Of a DNA stretch of 64,000 nt, positions 49,662 to 64,000 are shown piece by piece; position 1 is the stretch's first letter, and each line of letters opens with the position of its first letter. The stretch covers positions 620,001 through 684,000 of the forward strand of contig JAHRHY010000010.1 of assembly GCA_019671135.1 (NCBI GenBank). Direction: 5' to 3'. This DNA comes from Linnemannia hyalina (lineage: Eukaryota; Mortierellomycota; Mortierellomycetes; Mortierellales; Mortierellaceae). The translations under genes and the position numbers were made by a program. The notes beneath the pieces are model-generated. The model was not told the DNA's origin, made no database searches, and saw only the letters and a program-made list of their open reading frames with translations.

Positions 49662-49976
49662 CTTATATTTCTTGCTTTATGGCTTGATTGTTCCCTTCTT
49701 TTTCTGTTCACAAAAGGTGAAGAGACAAACTCTCGCTTTTGCTGCCATTTCTACCATTTCTATCATGCTACCAAGCTACCATTGCAATTGACCAACCGAT
49801 CGGTATCTTTGTTTTGAATTCTTTTTATTTTCAGGTGGTTCTTAGAGAGGGATAATAGGTCGTTACGTTTCTGTCATTAGATGTTGCTGTTGTTGATTGT
49901 TGTTGTTGTTGGCTGGTTGTTGGGGGGGTTTTTTTTTGCTGTGTTTGCTTATGGTTGTTTTGTTGTTAGATGTGCT

Positions 49977-50008
49977 GGTGTGGTGGTGGTGGTGGTGGTG
50001 GTGGTGTT
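49977..50008. repeat. GTG trinucleotide tract
   Basis: About nine consecutive gtg units, continuing into a gtt-rich stretch, in the 3' region of the phosphatase gene. Confidence 0.7.
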
Positions 50009-50172
50009 GTTGATAGTGGTGGTGTTGGCAGTAGTAATAATAATAGTAGCAGAGTAGTAGTTATATACATATTAGGTTGTTGTTGTGTTTGTTGGATAGA
50101 TATCTGTGTGGTTTGGGGAGCAAGATCCATCCCCCCCCCCTTATTTGTCCTGTTCGCCTTTTGCCTTTTACA

Positions 50173-52650
50173 TTATCCCTCCATGCAGAGGGCCTGGTAA
50201 AAGTCACCAAACGTCCGGGACTCGTGGTGGCGGCGATGATGTGTGGGTGTATAAGGTCTTGGCGAGAAAATAAAGTCTGGTAGGGATGTTTGCTTCGACA
50301 TGATAGCAGATGTGGCTGTCATCGTTGCAACGGTAGCGCCGGCGGTGCTGATAGCGGGAGAAGGACAAGGTACCATGGCCGTTGTTGGTGTTGTTGCTGT
50401 GGGTGTTGTGGCAAGGGCGGTAGAGGGATCGTCTAGATCAGATGAGTAGAGACTTGTCGATGAAGAGGAAGTAGACGAAGTAGGAGAGGCAGCTGCAGAG
50501 GAGGAGGAGGAGGGTGAGGTCTCAGTCACGACTTGGAGAACCTTAAGGCCCGACCACATCGCCTTCTTGTTCTTCTTCTTGATCGGTTCTTGCAATGGTG
50601 GCAAGGATGGTGTCGACTCTGGTGGGTACGAGATCGTCAATGGATGTTGGGCCGGTGACGAAGATGATGAAGCTGAAGACAGTGCCATGGGCCAAGTCAA
50701 CAACCCACTGGAGACGGCAGATGGGTAATATGACCAGGACCCGGAGTTACGAGGCGAGATGGTGTCGTACCCAAACTCAATGTCGAGTGCACTCTCGTCG
50801 TCGTCGCAGGCTGTAAAGTACGACGACGACGAGACCGTCGATGAGATCGATGGCCGTGAGCATGCCTCAAAAGACGACACCGACGATGCTGATGAGGACG
50901 AAGACGAAGAAGACGTCAAGGAAGGAATTGAGAAAGAGGACTGGAACAAGGGTGTTGGTGGTACCATCATCTCGATATCGCCCGACATTGGCAGCGTCAT
51001 CGTAGGAAACCGGTCCCGGATTGGAGTCTTGGGCGACAGAGAGAACGAGCGAGGGGTGGCGCCTTCAGTATTCGAGGAAATGGACAGCCCTATGGGAGCG
51101 CCGCGCAAGTGAGGCGACCGAGGTGTGAACTTTGAGTGCTGGGGCGAAGAGGTGAGACTCAATCGTCGGGAGGCTGGGAGGGCAAGGCGCGTGTGGGAAG
51201 GGCGGTTCGAGCCCTGGAATGGCTTGGTGCTGGGGTGGTCCTCCATCCTGCTCTCGGGTGTTAAGGGTCGCTTGTAGAACTCGGATCTGCTCGGCGTGGC
51301 TGGCTCATCCATGATCATGATCTCGGGCGTCATGTTCATATCCGATGAAAAAGGACTCGGAATCGTAGGAGTAGCATCGGCGGCAGAGAAGGCAGCAGAG
51401 AAGGGGTATGGGGGCTCATCATCATCGCCCATCTGGGAACACCAAGAGTCACGGTTCTGACCTGGGGCTGTCGCGAACTCACTGGTCGTAAAAAATCCAT
51501 CACCTTGCTTCTTGAGACCCTTCTCAAACTCGGCCAACTGGTACATCAGGCTCATGTTGGGCGAAATAACACCCGACCGTTGCTTGACATAATCGTATGC
51601 CTCGGTGAGTCCCATCCCGCGCGCCCGCATCACATAGGCAATCACCAAACTGGCAGACCGAGAGACACCCAGTTGGCAGTGCACCAATGCCTTGCCCTGT
51701 CCATTACTAGCCGCCAAGGCCTTGTCAATCATCGCAAACGCCGTCGGGAATTCGCGCAACAGATCCTTTTGGTGGTGTGTCCATGCAAGGCTCTTGAACT
51801 CGATGCTACCCCGAGTGGCTTCCTCTGCAGCACTAGTATCAAGTTGTATTGTCGTTGTTGCTGTCGATCCTTCCTGCTGTGCAATCTCGATCGCGACGTT
51901 CAAGACAAAGGTGATGCCGAGTCGCTTTAATACCTTGACGTTGGTTGCGTTGTGTTCTGCTCCGAGGTAGAGGTTGGGTAGTACGCAGACAGGTTCAGAG
52001 ATGTAGGGGGAGGCTGCACCACATTCTAGACTGTAGTCGGAAAAGTAGGCAGAGATGGATCGATGTTGTGGGGTAGAGACAATGGGGAGCCTTTGTGTTG
52101 GAAGAGCGTCCTCCAGTAAGACTTGGCTATGTCGCTTGGTGTTGGTGTTGGACGATGTTGTAGTGTTGGTAGTAGCAGCTGATGAAGTGGAGGGTGTGCT
52201 GACGGTTAGGGAGGGCTTGGAAGTCAATGGGGCGGGGATGAAGGATCGCCGAGACGAGAGCGAGGTTGTAGAAGGAGAGGCCAAGGACATGTGCGATAAT
52301 GATGGTGAGGATAAAGCGATCCGTGGAAAGAGAGGGAGGCTAGGAGTTTTTGTCACAGTGTTGTTGTTGTTGTTTTTGCTGCTAGTGGAGCTGGTGTGGC
52401 TATTGTAGCTGAGGTCGTGGATGCGGTCGTAGTCGGAATGGCTGCAGTCGTTATTGATGCTGTCAGGGGAAGACGACACCTTCAGGGACAGCTGTTTCGC
52501 GTTTCGAATTTTTCTTAAGTCCTGGGTTGCCAATGGTCGGTGTAGTGAGAAGGGTTGTTTTGGGGTCTGAAGCAAGGACGATGAGGAAGAGGTGGAGGAA
52601 GAGGAGAGACAAGGCTCACTGGGAGAGAATCGTAGACTGTGGCTAGGCAT
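50173..52650 (-). CDS. dual-specificity MAP kinase phosphatase (Msg5-like), 825 aa
   Basis: Predicted phosphatase acting on Tyr and Ser/Thr, most likely on a MAP kinase. Single exon. The catalytic domain spans about residues 210-370: it starts at SEPVCVLPNLYLGAEHNA, contains the fungal-type WTHHQKDLL segment, and has the active-site signature HCQLGVSRSA with Cys325 and Arg331, followed by LVIAYVMRARG and the AYDYVKQR helix. A short basic-hydrophobic segment RKIRNAKQLSLKV (45-57) resembles the conserved N-terminal motif of fungal MAPK phosphatases and may dock the kinase. The ~450-residue C-terminal region is Ser/Pro/Thr-rich, disordered, with many SP and TP sites that a MAP kinase could phosphorylate. 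It is considerably longer than typical family members. Confidence 0.87.
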   Translation of the reverse strand: MPSHSLRFSPSEPCLSSSSTSSSSSLLQTPKQPFSLHRPLATQDLRKIRNAKQLSLKVSSSPDSINNDCSHSDYDRIHDLSYNSHTSSTSSKNNNNNTVTKTPSLPLFPRIALSSPSLSHMSLASPSTTSLSSRRSFIPAPLTSKPSLTVSTPSTSSAATTNTTTSSNTNTKRHSQVLLEDALPTQRLPIVSTPQHRSISAYFSDYSLECGAASPYISEPVCVLPNLYLGAEHNATNVKVLKRLGITFVLNVAIEIAQQEGSTATTTIQLDTSAAEEATRGSIEFKSLAWTHHQKDLLREFPTAFAMIDKALAASNGQGKALVHCQLGVSRSASLVIAYVMRARGMGLTEAYDYVKQRSGVISPNMSLMYQLAEFEKGLKKQGDGFFTTSEFATAPGQNRDSWCSQMGDDDEPPYPFSAAFSAADATPTIPSPFSSDMNMTPEIMIMDEPATPSRSEFYKRPLTPESRMEDHPSTKPFQGSNRPSHTRLALPASRRLSLTSSPQHSKFTPRSPHLRGAPIGLSISSNTEGATPRSFSLSPKTPIRDRFPTMTLPMSGDIEMMVPPTPLFQSSFSIPSLTSSSSSSSSASSVSSFEACSRPSISSTVSSSSYFTACDDDESALDIEFGYDTISPRNSGSWSYYPSAVSSGLLTWPMALSSASSSSSPAQHPLTISYPPESTPSLPPLQEPIKKKNKKAMWSGLKVLQVVTETSPSSSSSAAASPTSSTSSSSTSLYSSDLDDPSTALATTPTATTPTTAMVPCPSPAISTAGATVATMTATSAIMSKQTSLPDFIFSPRPYTPTHHRRHHESRTFGDFYQALCMEG

Positions 52651-52827
52651 GTTGTTGGATATAGATTCTCAACTGTTTGTCGTGGTGTGTTGTTGTTGGT
52701 TGTTGGGTAAGAACAAAGAGTCGAGGGAAGCTGACTTGCTACGGTAGGTAAGTATATTTGGAAGGGCGGAAGAGTTAGAAAAAGAGTGAAAAAAGAGAAA
52801 AAAGATAAGGATGAAGGAAGGAGAGTG

Positions 52828-52835
52828 TATATATA
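52828..52835 (-). promoter_or_regulatory. TATA box of the phosphatase gene
   Basis: TATATATA, about 180 bp upstream of the ATG at 52650 on the minus strand. Confidence 0.45.
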
Positions 52836-55365
52836 GAGAGAGTGGACGAGTGAAGAAGATAGTGCGGATAGAAGTGGATAAGCAAGACAGACAAGAAAAA
52901 ATAAAAAGAAAAAGACAAGAGAGAGAAAGAGGTCAGAGACAAATGAAAGAGAAACAAAGACAGATAATTAAAGCAGATGAGATACGTAATAAATTGAAAT
53001 GTGCAACGGATTAATTGTGTCGAAGGAAAAGGAAAAGGAAAAGGGAAGAGAAGAGGGGAAAGCCCACTTTATATAAATGTGGCGACGGAGAAAGGGGTGG
53101 TGTGTGTGTGACAGAGTGACAACAAACAAACAAACAAAAACAATCAAGTCAAACACGCAAAGGAGTCATGTTCAAGGGGAGGAGAGATCATATGGACTAT
53201 GACAGCAACAATAATAACAATGACAATGGGCATGTTTGATCGACTCCTTATGCCCTTGAGCGGTTTGAGAAAAACATAATAGAGGGCCGTTTCCAGAAAT
53301 AAAGAAAAGCAAGGGCCAGGCGAGGGCAGTCATTGCTCCTCTTGTAAAAAAACTGCAGCATATTAATTAATGAAGACGCAAGTGAGCCCCAGAAACGAAG
53401 TAGCGGTCGTTTGATCTTTTTTCTTTGTCTTTCTCTTTGCTGTTGCGCGGAGGAGCAATTAGGATAGATAGAGAAAAGAAAGGAAAGGGAAAAAAAGGGA
53501 AGGGAAAGGGAAAGGAGTTGTTTATGGAGGGGGGAGCTTCGAGTTTTGAATATGGCCTGAAAGGAGTAAATGAGGAAGGTCCTTCACAATGGCGTGAATG
53601 TGCAAAATTTGTGCTGTACAACTCAAAACAAGCAAAGGGCTTTCCTTCGGGTGAGTGGATAGGTGAATGGGCGAAGGAGTGAATGGATGGGGGGTGAGGC
53701 AGAAGGAGAAATGGAGCGAAGGAAGAGGGGGAAAGAAGGATGTCCAAAAAGTTACAGAAGAAGAAGGAACAAGGTGATGTATTGTTGTTGATTTTTTTTG
53801 CTCTCTGTCCGCCGCACCTTGTTTTTTTTACTCCAGATGGTATACGATTACTCTTTTGTTTCATCGTGTCAGACCATCTCAAAAAGCTGCTGTTTCTCGG
53901 AGAGAAGGAAATAAAAAGGGCACGCACTCATACATTTACTCGTGCGCGCGCCTTATTGTTCCTGTTCACCTGCATTGGGGCGCACGAAAAGGCATGCAGA
54001 TGCAGGCCTGAGAGGAACAAAAAGATGAAAAAGCCTACTGGGTGCAATTGTTATAGTATATATCTGTTTTGGGTAGAAATGAGTAATGAACATGAGAGAC
54101 AGGGTCCGAGAATAGCCCCTCCCTATCCTTCGCTTGGGTAGTATGACGAACTTGCTTGTGTAAAAAGGTCAAGAGAGATAATTACATGGGTCGATTGGGT
54201 GTACAATACGACGAGTACATGCAATCCCATCATCTCCGGCACCGTAACCCCCAAACGATGCAATTTAATAATAACACACGCAAAGGCGCTCAGCAAAAAA
54301 AAAACCAATAACAAGCTTGTGCAACAAAACAAATTAATTTGGATGGTGGGGATGAAAATTGGAGGGGGGGATGAGGAGAGACACAGCACAAGGCAAGAGG
54401 AGGGAAAAGGGAGATGTGAAGGAAGGGGAGGAGGTTCGATTTTTTGTGTGTGTTGGTTTGTTTCTGTCGGGTGCATAATCATACACACACACACACAGAA
54501 GGAAGGAAGAGTGGGCAGACGGAGACACCTACCAAAAAGTCGCGTCCTCGGAAAGGGTGTGTTCCTGCTTCCTTGTGTGTGTAAGACCGAGGGGTGAGGT
54601 GTTAGTTAGGTGTTGGTGATGGTGGGGATGTGTGAATGAGATGGTGGGAGATAGAATGAGTCGAAATAAGTTTTGAGGTGGAGCCTTGGTAAGTGAACGG
54701 GGGGCAATGAAGTTGGGCGGGAAGGAAGAAGAGAGTGAAGGAAGGTGCCGAGTGGAAGTGATAGGAGCAGAGAAAGAGAAGAAAAGGGAGTGTGAGTGAG
54801 TTGGAGGCGCAAGTGGTGAGCGAGTGAGTGTAGTGTGAGAGAAAGAGAGAAAGAGAGAGAGAGAAAGTGGCGAATGTGATTGATGTGATGGCGATGACAG
54901 CGGATAGCAATTGGTATCGACGGAAGTCAGGAAGGAAGGAAAAGAAGAAGTGAAAAAAAAAAGAGCGAAGAGGAAGAAGAATAAAGACAGAAGGAAGCAT
55001 CATTCAGCCTGGCGGAAAGAAGGAAGGAAGGAAGGGAGGCAGACAGAGAGCGAGCAGCGACCGAAGAAGCAATGAGCAGCAGAGGCACAGATAGAGACAA
55101 GGACTCTAATAATATGTTTTAATAGAGCACAAAAGACAGAGAGGACCAAACTACTCTACAATTATTTCATTTGGCGCGAAAGAAAAAAAAAATGAATGTC
55201 ATTTCGGGTGCTCTCAACATGAATGGTAAGTGGTGTATTTGATTAGTATTAGTGGATTGCATACGTAGGGGTGCAGCCAAAATGCACAAGTGCATTTGGG
55301 CGCCACTATTATTGCCAGGTCTGGTGCCAAAGGGAGATGGGGGTCTATTAAAGTTTTGTCAGTTT

Positions 55366-55501
55366 GCATGCCCAGCCGGCATGGGTACTGTGCCCTCCTC
55401 TTGTACTTCCACGTGAGAGAATCATCTAAATGATCATCACAAAGTGAGACTGATTAAAGCGAGGGCCCATCCCTGAGGGAGGGATCAGCGGTTGAGCTGA
55501 T
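55366..55501. other. cluster of short inverted repeats, possible structured RNA
   Basis: Within 136 bases there are CATGCC...GGCATG (55367-55383), ATCCCT...AGGGAT (55469-55485) and ATCAGC...GCTGAT (55484-55501). The last two overlap, so they would be alternative folds. No known RNA family is recognised. Confidence 0.25.
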
Positions 55502-56174
55502 GGGGATATCTGAAACACTTTACTTACCCATTGAAAGCTGCCTTTCTGCCTTGTCACTCCACAACACCAACGACCGCTGGAACGAATGAATGACGTCCTG
55601 AACGTGTACTAGCAAAGCAGTCCTCCTTAAATCTGGAATACCACAAAATAATGAGTTAATCCCATGGAACCAAATAATCACCTTGTTTTATGAATAAGTA
55701 GAGCTGAAACAAGTTTTGCAGCTTTCGGGTACTCTGTACCCGTTGTTGGTTGTGAGATTCCTAGCGGCATTTCTAGACCAGATCGATGCCATCCTCGACC
55801 ATGAATTGTGTGATTCTTTTTTCTATTATCGAGAGGTAGCCAACCCTTTCTCACACACGTATTTTTTTTCTTCTTTGTTTCTTTGTTCTTTTTTTTTGTG
55901 CCTTCAAAACTTTGCGACCCTCTTCTACGAGTTAAAGAACAAGTCAGCTCTAATCGTCCTGCAGCTGAAAGGCAATAAGCATTTGACAAGTCCAAGGCTT
56001 TCCACCACGGAGTGATCCCCTTAATAAATCAAATCAGAGCGAGCAAAGCTTCCTTGTCCTTCTTTTTGGTTCAACGAGACCTTCCTCTTTTCTGCTATTG
56101 ATTTGCACCTCTTTACCTCTTTACTCCTCTCCCCACTTAATTCCATCACCCCTTCCCATCCTACACGCGACATT

Positions 56175-58680
56175 ATGTACGCCACACAGCAGAGCACCAG
56201 CTTGTTCCTAGGAGGAGAGCGCACCTCAGGACAGAACATCCGCGATCAGAATGGTAGCCACCTCATCACTGTTATTATTGTTGTTGTTCTTGACAGGACT
56301 CGGTCGCGCACACTCAAAGGAGGAATGACCACGCAGACATACACACCCACCTCTTCGACCCTTGCATTCAAACGACACGATGACACGAAATCGAACACTA
56401 CACACGGATACCCTGATCGCCTTCGTCTTGCACAACACAGCCAGCATCATGACTTTCGCCCATCGTCACACCACGATCCAGGAACATAAAAATAAAATAA
56501 AACGTAACATCTTTTCGCATATCGTTGGCATCACCTTTAGTTCTCGCCGCCGCCTCGATCGCCAACATCGTCAAGTCCTCGCTCGGACCTGTTGGTCTCG
56601 ACAAGATGATTGTCAACGAGATTGGAGTAAGCAATCAGTTCAGTTCAAGAGGGTCGAAAGACAAATGAGATGTTGAGAGATCAGGTTGCGTAATATTGTA
56701 GAGGAACGGTACGTTTTCGATTTTTACTAATAATCCGATTCGCATGCCTCTACCCCTCCCCCTTCTTTGCTCTTTTACCCTATAGGATGTCACCATCACC
56801 AACGACGGCGCCACCATTCTCAACATGTTGGAGGTCGAGCACCCTGCAGGAAGAATCCTGGTCGAGTTGGCCCAGCAGCAGGACAAGGAGGTCGGTGACG
56901 GCACCACCTCGGTCGTCATCATTGCCGCCGAGCTCTTGAAGAGGGCCAACGAGTTGGTCAAGAACAAGATCCACCCCACCACCATCATCACAGGATACAG
57001 ATTGGCTTCCAAGGAGGCTTGCAAATTCATTGCCGACCAGATGTCCATCAAAGTCGACTCTCTTGGACGCGACTGCCTCATCAATGCTGCCAAAACCAGC
57101 ATGTCCAGCAAGATTATTGGGTCGTAAGTGACGCTTTGGAGCTACATTTTTCTTCAGGATACAACATGCGCATTTTTTATTGTTGCAGAGCACGGATCAC
57201 TGGAGACAAAAGGCAGGGTCAATAATAACGCCAGTGACACTAATTCCATCGTGTCGTTTCTCCTACTCATTTCCACCTAGCCACGACAACTTCTTCTCGA
57301 ACATGGCTGTGGATGCTATGTTGGCTGTCAAGTCGACCAACAGCCGTGGCGAGAGCAAGTACCCCGTCAAGGCTGTCAACATCTTGAAGGCTCACGGTAA
57401 GAGTGCAACAGAGTCCACGCTTATCAAGGGATACGCCCTCAACTGCACAGTCGCCAGTCAGGCCATGAAGACCAACATCAAGGATGCCAAGATTGCTTGC
57501 TTGGATATCAACCTCCAGAAGGTCCGCATGAACCTCGGCGTTCACATCATGGTCGACGATCCCGACAAGCTCGAGGATATCCGCAAGCGGTACGTCCACT
57601 GCTCTTTGATGGTGGATCGGGTGCTGATGAAGAAGTTGATACGTACCATGCTGAGTACGGATCGTAACTAACCTGATGACGCTTGATTGATATGGGATGA
57701 CTAGTGAGAGTGATATTACCACTGAGCGCATTCAAAAGATTCTCGCTACCGGCGCCAACGTTATCTTGACCACCAAGGGAATTGACGACATGTGCTTGAA
57801 GTTGTTTGTTGAGGCTGGCGCGATGGCTGTCCGCCGTTGCAAGAAGGAGGATCTCCGCCGCATTGCCAAGGCCACCGGCGCTACCTTGATTTCGACTTTG
57901 GCCAACTTGGAGGGCGAGGAGACATACGATGCTTCGTACTTGGGTTACGCCGAGGAGGTTGTCCAGGAGAGGATTTCGGATGATGAGTGCATCTTGGTCA
58001 AGGGCACCAAGTCGCAGTCTTCGGCTTCGATCATTCTTCGCGGAGCCAACGATTTCATGCTGGACGAGATGGAGCGCTCCCTTCACGATGCCCTCTGTGT
58101 TGTCAAGAGGACCCTCGAGAGTGGAAGCGTTGTCCCTGGAGGCGGAGCTGTCGAGACTGCTCTTAACATCTACCTCGAGAGCTATGCCACCTCCTTGGTA
58201 AGCGTCACTACAATCTTCCGTTGTGTTCCATTGTATTCCATTGTATTCCTTGGTCTTCCCTGGTCTTCCTTTATGTAGCGAGTAACATTTCTAACATTTA
58301 TGCTATGTTTTTCGAAATGATTACAATAGGGTTCGCGCGAGCAATTGGCGATTAGCGAGTTTGCCAACGCCCTCCTTGTGATTCCTAAGACCTTGGCCGT
58401 CAACGCCGCCAAGGACTCCACAGATCTCGTGGCGACTCTCCGTACGCGCCACTATGCCTCGCAGACGAACGAGGCCGACAAGGAGTTGAAGTGGACTGGT
58501 TTGGATTTGATGAAGGGCGAGGTCCGCGATAACGTCCGCGCTGGTGTTCTTGAGCCTGCCTTGTCCAAGATCCGTGCTCTTCGCTCGGCCACAGAAACGG
58601 CATTGTCGATCTTGCGTATTGACGATATGATCACCGTTGCACCCGAACAGCAGCAGCAGGATGATGGTCACGGACACTAA
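56175..58680 (+). CDS. T-complex chaperonin subunit alpha (CCT1/TCP1), 551 aa
   Basis: Subunit of the cytosolic CCT/TRiC chaperonin, which folds actin, tubulin and other proteins with ATP. Six exons: 56175-56253, 56541-56626, 56786-57123, 57281-57589, 57705-58197, 58330-58680; all phases match. Group II chaperonin motifs are in place: SSLGPVGLDKM in exon 2, TNDGATI (60-66), the nucleotide-binding GDGTTS (92-97) and VVPGGGAVE (C-terminal ATP-site half). The N-terminus GGERTSGQNIRDQN and the segments RESDIT.ERIQKILATGANVILTT and YATSLGSREQLAI are those of the alpha subunit. The His/Gln-rich tail (EQQQQDDGHGH) is variable in the family. Essential housekeeping gene. The stop lies only 173 bp from the end of pseudogene E on the opposite strand. 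Confidence 0.95.
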
Positions 58681-58853
58681 ACGATACGCGGTTAGCAAGT
58701 AGATGAGGGCTGGATATCTTCGCAGAGAATGGAGGGCGTATCTTGTTTTTTCCTTTTGCAGAAAGGTATCCAGATGTTTTCTTTCGTTATTTTTGGCACA
58801 TATTAAACGTTTTTTATTCACAGGTATTTACAGCGTTACAAAGAGATGATTGA

Positions 58854-61959
<3,106 letters not shown>

Positions 61960-63096
61960 TTTTTTTAGTTATATTTTTGTCAATGGAGTATGCGTGTGGA
62001 TGATTGATACCTTGGTGAGGGACGAGTGAGAGAATTGGTGAAAAGAGTAGAAGGAGATGTGTCAATTAGGAGGAGTACACGTGAAGATAAGAAGAGAGTG
62101 AGGTTGATAGCAAAAGGTTACAAAAGGATCGACAGAAGGTAAAAAAAGAATTTTGTGGCGCCGTTGTTTCGGAATTTACGCGATCATGGCGTATGCGACT
62201 CAAATAACAGAAAAGCCCATCTGGATCTGCACAATCATTTTGTGCGGCTTCCTCATACCCTCATTTGTGCCCACTAGTTGAGCAGGCAGGATTGATTGTT
62301 ATCATTTTATGCCAATCACACGTTTGGATGGCCCACAGGTTGTCTTCCTTTTTAGATGAACCCTTGTGTGATTGAAATCTCGATGGTACACTCACGCTCT
62401 ACGCGCGCTTGGCGAAGTGTCTGTCGCGTCGACATGTCAAGCGCGCTGCTATGTTTTTCTTGAACCATCAGCCCATGGACAACCATCGCCCCATTAAAGG
62501 ATGGCGCCATGAGACCTGCAAAAAGGAAGTCTTGATCAGTCCAAGAACACAAGTGGCACCACCAAACCAAAATTTTCAATCAAGAGGTACAAAGAACTAA
62601 CCATGCCATGCTTTGCAAACATACAGAAAAAAAAGCAATGACCAGAGCGTGTGTTATTTCCTTTCCTTCGATTTTTTACTCCAAAAAGACACACCCTCGG
62701 GTCGTGTGTTTTGTTGTAAAACTTTTTTGATATCCACAAGGTGTCGACAGGCGTTTCGCCTCGCTGTCCAGAAGAGAGCTACCCCTTCCCCTTCCTTCCT
62801 TTCGCCCCTTTTTTGAATACGTCTTTGTCAAAGGGAAAAGAAAAGAACCCCAACGTTCTCGTTATCCGAAGCCTATAGACCTCTTTTTTCCTGTCGCTGT
62901 TGCATTCCTTACTAACTTTACTTCTCTTATCTTTGTCTTCTCTTCCTCGCCCTCACTTTTTTACAACACATATACCCATTTTATCCCCATCGCTTCTCAC
63001 TCACATTCATCTCACACCTACTCCTCAGCAAGTAGTCTCCAGTTCGCGACATTCTCAGTCTCCAACCCTTCAATCTGATATACATACACAAAACAA
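61960..63096. other. intergenic between pseudogene E and the hydrolase gene
   Basis: Divergent region. No gene supported; the 62352-62740 frames lack domains. The right end is a C/T- and CA-rich leader. Confidence 0.5.
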
Positions 63097-64000
63097 ATGA
63101 CACAACCCTCATCAACAGGACTACCATGCTTTGAAAAGGGCCACATCAAAGTAGGGCTCGATCGAGGCGACAAGAAACCCGTCAAACTCTACTACGAAAA
63201 GACGGGCGAGGGACCCATCAAACTGTTACTCATCACCGGGTTGGGCACACCCGCAAGCGGTTGGGATCCTGTGGTACGTTGGAAGAAAACAACTGAGCTC
63301 TCGATACTCCGACGATTGCTTGAGCAATTCGACTGACAGGCCTATATCTACTTGGAAAGTAGGTCGAGTATTTCTCGAAGCGACCCGAATACACGATTGT
63401 CGCGTTCGATAACCGGGGTACAGGATACTCAGATGCTCCATACGGTCTCTACTCGTAAGCTCTTAGAATGCGATTTAGTACTAGCCAGTACTAAAGTAGA
63501 GCAGAAGAAAGGATGGACATGTGTTTTAGCTGCTGCAACAATTTTTTTGTACTCACACTGTTACTTGTATTTCTTCCACCCCACACATCTTAGTACATCA
63601 CAAATGGCGCAAGACGCATTGGAGCTGTTAGACGGACTCAGATGGTACTCAGACGTGCATGTGGCGGGCATCTCAATGGGGGGCATGATCTCTCTCGAAT
63701 TGATCCTCGCTGCGCCCAAGCGGTTCTCGTCCTTGGTTCTTACATCCACGAACGCCGGTCGATCTCCGCCACAGTTGGTCACCCTTGCCTTCTTTGCTAG
63801 GGTCTTGACCATCCTTGACCCGCACTTGCGTCTTAGGTTCATTACTGAACATCTGTATCCCAAGGTGAGTTGACTTTGTTTGAAATTTTGAGGATCAGGA
63901 TAAAAATATGGTCACTGGCTTACGATGTTGTTCGCTTTATCTTCTTTGCTTTGTGGTAGAGCTGGTTGGATGAATCGGCACCACCAGACACTGAATTCAA
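63097..64000 (+). CDS. alpha/beta hydrolase, partial at window end
   Basis: 5' part of an alpha/beta-hydrolase-fold enzyme. Exons seen: 63097-63273, 63363-63454, 63594-63864, 63960 to beyond 64000; phases match. The fold's strand/loop landmarks are in order: LLLITGLGTPASGWDPV (oxyanion region, about residues 44-60), IVAFDNRGTGYSDAP (about 70-84) and the nucleophile elbow GISMGG with Ser at about residue 117, followed by LVLTSTNAG. The acidic and His catalytic residues must lie beyond the window. No signal peptide, so probably intracellular. It belongs to the general epoxide-hydrolase/enol-lactonase-like group and is unrelated in type to the secreted esterases nearby; the specific reaction is unknown. 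Confidence 0.85.

Larger units (their letters stand above)
49207..50172. other. intergenic between convergent bZIP and phosphatase genes
   Basis: Shared 3' region with a CT dinucleotide tract at 49619-49657 and GTG/GTT-rich repeats at about 49960-50040. No gene supported. Confidence 0.55.
52651..56174. other. intergenic with one complex block
   Basis: Mostly purine-rich low-complexity DNA (52700-55190), including the promoter of the phosphatase gene. The part from about 55190 to 56020 has more balanced composition, several compact inverted repeats and good splice-like sites on both strands (GTAAGT on plus at about 55227, GTAAGTAAAG on minus at about 55528), but I could not build a recognisable gene from it. 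Confidence 0.45.

Overview
The window looks like nuclear DNA of an early-diverging filamentous fungus; a Mortierella-like (Mortierellomycotina) genome is my best guess, inferred from gene content and style and not proven. Genes carry short spliceosomal introns (about 89-435 nt, GT-AG with one likely GC-AG), 5' leaders are pyrimidine- and CA-rich, intergenic DNA is full of microsatellites and homopolymers, and no bacterial operons are seen. I found no rRNA gene, tRNA gene, CRISPR array or intact transposon.

Layout. 1-9.6 kb: a small mitochondrial-type protein gene (-), a BAHD acyltransferase gene (-) and just upstream of it a decayed copy of the same gene. 9.6-17.8 kb: two tandem secreted carboxylesterase genes (A and B, +). 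18-23 kb: a sulfite oxidase gene (-) facing away from a Cbf1-type bHLH factor gene (+). 23.5-25.5 kb: a Mnn1-type (GT71) mannosyltransferase. 26-32 kb: two more carboxylesterases (C and D, +); C has a 5-bp tandem duplication that throws its last ~22 codons out of frame. 33-36 kb: an MFSD1-like lysosomal/vacuolar transporter. 36-47.5 kb: 11.5 kb in which I can support no gene. 47.5-52.7 kb: a Yap-type bZIP factor (+) and a MAP-kinase-phosphatase-like protein (-), tail to tail. 56-58.7 kb: the chaperonin subunit CCT-alpha. 58.85-62 kb: a fifth esterase copy (E, -), clearly a pseudogene, which kept a Ser/Thr-rich tail absent from its relatives. 63.1 kb to the end: an alpha/beta hydrolase cut off by the window.

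The most distinctive system is the esterase family. Each member has a signal peptide, then a ~110-residue N-terminal region with the four-cysteine pattern of a short C-type-lectin-like domain, then a full type-B carboxylesterase with the Ser/Glu/His triad. Four open copies and one pseudogene occur in a single 64-kb window, in two intron-structure subfamilies (A/B and C/D/E). This points to local birth, gene conversion and death of a secreted lectin-esterase family that probably acts outside the cell on a carbohydrate- or lipid-bearing target. The other genes look like ordinary housekeeping and regulatory genes, although the sulfite oxidase/Cbf1-like divergent pair suggests linked sulfur control.
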